Of a stretch of 64,000 nucleotides of DNA, positions 62,168-64,000 are shown piece by piece (the stretch's first letter is position 1; the number at the start of each line of letters is the position of its first letter). A program made the position numbers and the translations under genes. The notes under the pieces are model-generated. The model was not told the DNA's origin and ran no database searches. It saw only the letters and a list, made by a program, of their open reading frames with translations. Origin of the DNA: CAAGNP01 sp964611185 (lineage in GTDB: Bacteria; Bacteroidota; Bacteroidia; Bacteroidales; UBA932); the NCBI GenBank assembly GCA_964611185.1, contig CAZSXE010000007.1, positions 8,029 to 72,028 of the forward strand, written 5' to 3'.

Positions 62168-63940
62168 TTATTGTTTTGATTTATATGTAGAGCTGAGGAA
62201 CAGTTCGTCCATCTGAACCTGATCAATATTGGACGGAGCGTCAAGCATCATATCGCGCCCTTGATTATTCTTCGGGAAAGCTATGTAGTCACGGATGGTC
62301 TCCTGTCCTCCGAATAGGGCACAGAATCTGTCGAAGCCGAAGGCAATTCCTCCGTGTGGAGGTGCTCCATACTTGAAAGCATTGATCATAAATCCGAATT
62401 TGTATTCGGCCTCTTCCTTAGTAAATCCGAGTACTTCAAACATCCTTTCCTGCACATTGGAGTCGTGGATACGTATGGATCCTCCTCCCACTTCTGTACC
62501 GTTGAGAACAAAGTCGTAGGCATTGGCATTGACCTGCTCAAGGTCTTCTTTTTTATCGCTGTAAAATAGATCGAGCTGCTCAGGCTTGGGTGCGGTAAAT
62601 GGGTGGTGCATAGCGTAAAAACGGCGATCATCCTCGTTCCACTCAAGGAGGGGAAAGTCATAAACCCAAAGAGGTGCATATATTTTAGGGTCGCGAAGTC
62701 CCAAACGATTTCCCATCTCGATACGAAGGGCGCCGAGAGCTGTCTGAGTCTTCTTTTTATCTCCTGACATTATTAATATCAAATCGCCCTCTACTGCTCC
62801 CATTGCATCGGCAATAGAGTGTAGGTCTTCTGGGGAGTAAAATTTGTCAACAGAGGATTTTATGGCACCATCGTGCGAAATTCTGATGGTTACTAACCCT
62901 TTGGCCCCTATTTGAGGGCGTTTCACCCATTCGGTAAGTTCGTCGGTCTGTTTACGGGTGTATTCGCTCGCTCCGGGGAGAGATATTCCACCTACATATT
63001 CTGCTGTGTCGAATACCGAGAAGCCGTGTCCCCCTACAAGGTGGGTTATTTCGGCTATTTTCATACCGAATCTGATGTCCGGCTTGTCTGAACCATAGTA
63101 TTTCATAGCATCGGCGTAAGAGATGCGGGGAAACGATTCTTTGAAATCTTTGTCAAGTACATTGTGGAAAAGGGTTTTTATCATCCCCTCGAAAGTGTCT
63201 AAAATATCGTCTCTTTCGATAAAAGACATTTCGCAGTCAACTTGTGTAAATTCGGGCTGACGGTCAGCTCTCAGGTCTTCATCTCTGAAGCAGCGAACTA
63301 TCTGAAAATAGCGATCGTATCCCGCTACCATAAGTAGCTGTTTTTGCTGCTGCGGACTCTGAGGAAGGGCATAAAACTGCCCCGGATTCATACGGGAGGG
63401 GACCACAAAATCTCGAGCCCCTTCGGGTGTCGATTTAATCAGGTAAGGGGTTTCTATCTCTATGAAATTCTTGGAATCAAGATAATTTCTGATTTCCTGG
63501 GCCATACGGTGCCTTAGCTCGAGGGCTCTTTTCAAAGGGGGACGGCGAAGATCCAAATAACGATACTTGGCTCTCAGCTCTTCTCCTCCGTCCGAGGTCT
63601 CTTCTATGGTAAAAGGGGGAGTTACAGAGGGGCTAAGCACTACTATTTCAGACAATTTTATCTCAATTTCTCCTGTTTCTATTTTAGAGTTTTTACTCGA
63701 TCGCTCTTCCACTTTTCCTATGGCTTGAATGACATATTCCCGTCCGAGCTTTTCTACTTGAGCATTAAGCTCTTTCGATGCTGATTCGTCTATTATCAGT
63801 TGTGTGATCCCGTATCTGTCTCGAAGGTCGATAAAACTCATCCCCCCCATTTTACGAATTTTCTGTATCCATCCTGCAAGAGTAACGCTCTGGCCGGCAT
63901 TGCTTAGGCGAAGTTCGCCGCAAGTATGTGTTCTGTACAT
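62168..63940 (-). CDS. aspS: Aspartate--tRNA ligase
   Basis: A 590-residue bacterial-type AspRS, charging tRNA-Asp. It has the N-terminal OB anticodon-binding domain (about 1-105), the class II catalytic core (motif 2 FRDEDLRADRQPEFTQVD; motif 3 GIAFGFDRF near 530) and the bacterial GAD insertion (about 290-420). Whether it also charges tRNA-Asn depends on the rest of the genome. It heads the operon with yqeY and the thioesterase. Confidence 0.98.
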   Translation of the reverse strand: MYRTHTCGELRLSNAGQSVTLAGWIQKIRKMGGMSFIDLRDRYGITQLIIDESASKELNAQVEKLGREYVIQAIGKVEERSSKNSKIETGEIEIKLSEIVVLSPSVTPPFTIEETSDGGEELRAKYRYLDLRRPPLKRALELRHRMAQEIRNYLDSKNFIEIETPYLIKSTPEGARDFVVPSRMNPGQFYALPQSPQQQKQLLMVAGYDRYFQIVRCFRDEDLRADRQPEFTQVDCEMSFIERDDILDTFEGMIKTLFHNVLDKDFKESFPRISYADAMKYYGSDKPDIRFGMKIAEITHLVGGHGFSVFDTAEYVGGISLPGASEYTRKQTDELTEWVKRPQIGAKGLVTIRISHDGAIKSSVDKFYSPEDLHSIADAMGAVEGDLILIMSGDKKKTQTALGALRIEMGNRLGLRDPKIYAPLWVYDFPLLEWNEDDRRFYAMHHPFTAPKPEQLDLFYSDKKEDLEQVNANAYDFVLNGTEVGGGSIRIHDSNVQERMFEVLGFTKEEAEYKFGFMINAFKYGAPPHGGIAFGFDRFCALFGGQETIRDYIAFPKNNQGRDMMLDAPSNIDQVQMDELFLSSTYKSKQ

Positions 63941-63963
63941 TATATTGTTTTTAAAAACGACTA

Positions 63964-63971
63964 CAAAGGTA
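63964..63971 (-). promoter_or_regulatory. Promoter -7 element for aspS
   Basis: Minus-strand TACCTTTG, a perfect TAnnTTTG box 23 nt upstream of the aspS ATG. The -33 region is not a good match. The rest of 63941-64000 holds nothing recognisable. Confidence 0.4.
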
Positions 63972-64000
63972 GAAAAATATGTGTAAAATTTATACTTTTG

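Noticed and set aside
62158..62244. Longer YqeY start at 62244
   Set aside because: The extension overlaps the aspS coding end and has no resemblance to the family; MSLEQ at 62157 is the natural start.

Overview
The window looks like a metagenome-assembled scaffold from an uncultured member of the Bacteroidota, most likely order Bacteroidales. The evidence is an AT-rich genome, start codons without Shine-Dalgarno sequences, upstream regions carrying the Bacteroides-type promoter (TTTG, 19-20 nt, TAnnTTTG), an S46 dipeptidyl peptidase, a YfhO-type membrane protein, a tricorn-like S41 protease, a GTPase-defective-looking EF-G paralogue, and fimbrillin-like lipoproteins with FISUMP-type domains. 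I saw no rRNA, tRNA, CRISPR array, insertion sequence or phage gene. No stretch longer than 300 bases lacks a gene. The two longest gene-free stretches (about 36341-36576 and 39785-40026) each hold a 100-N assembly gap.

Layout. 1-813: tail of a PspC-like membrane protein. 824-2611: lepA, divergent from a tight + strand operon at 2700-7350 (split transketolase, ECF sigma factor, anti-sigma-like protein, CpxP/Spy-like periplasmic protein, LolD-like ATPase, TrmN6). 7386-10164: LytS/LytTR two-component pair with a TPR-bearing lipoprotein-like sensor. 10248-11690: AlbA_2/ATPase regulator with an 11-bp repeat that could shift its reading frame. 11799-23512: a large minus-strand accessory operon that reads, in transcription order, caspase-like protease, small outer-membrane barrel, three multidomain surface lipoproteins and a 118-residue protein. 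23655-27681: EF-G2-like factor, BASS-family transporter and alpha/beta hydrolase. 27784-29971: response regulator, a sensor kinase that has lost its membrane half, and rnhB. 30100-32376: Pit phosphate transporter, divergent from that regulator. 32510-36340: SBP-type sensor kinase, SIMPL protein, glycerate kinase.

36577-43041: DPP7-type S46 peptidase, Mrp ATPase and a large HExxH metalloprotease-like secreted protein. 43062-50436: a hypothetical protein, YchF, a tandem SGNH lipoprotein, a secreted endonuclease/phosphatase-fold protein, thyA-folA and a sodium-dependent transporter. 50512-56116 (minus): tricorn-like protease, a hypothetical secreted protein, aldehyde dehydrogenase. 56182-61346 (plus): MacB/FtsX-type permease, glycosyltransferase, YfhO protein. 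61329-63940 (minus): aspS, yqeY and a FlK-like thioesterase.

The best candidate for an undescribed system is the 11799-23512 operon: an exported caspase-fold protease with intact His and Cys, made with an outer-membrane barrel and three domain-shuffled lipoproteins that look like surface adhesins. Other points worth attention are the 11-bp frame-shifting repeat, the 28-bp promoter-containing tandem duplication at an assembly break, the EF-G paralogue with three altered GTPase motifs, and the sensor kinase lacking its membrane half. Both N gaps are flanked by identical 55-nt sequences. They are therefore probably unmerged k-mer overlaps rather than missing DNA.
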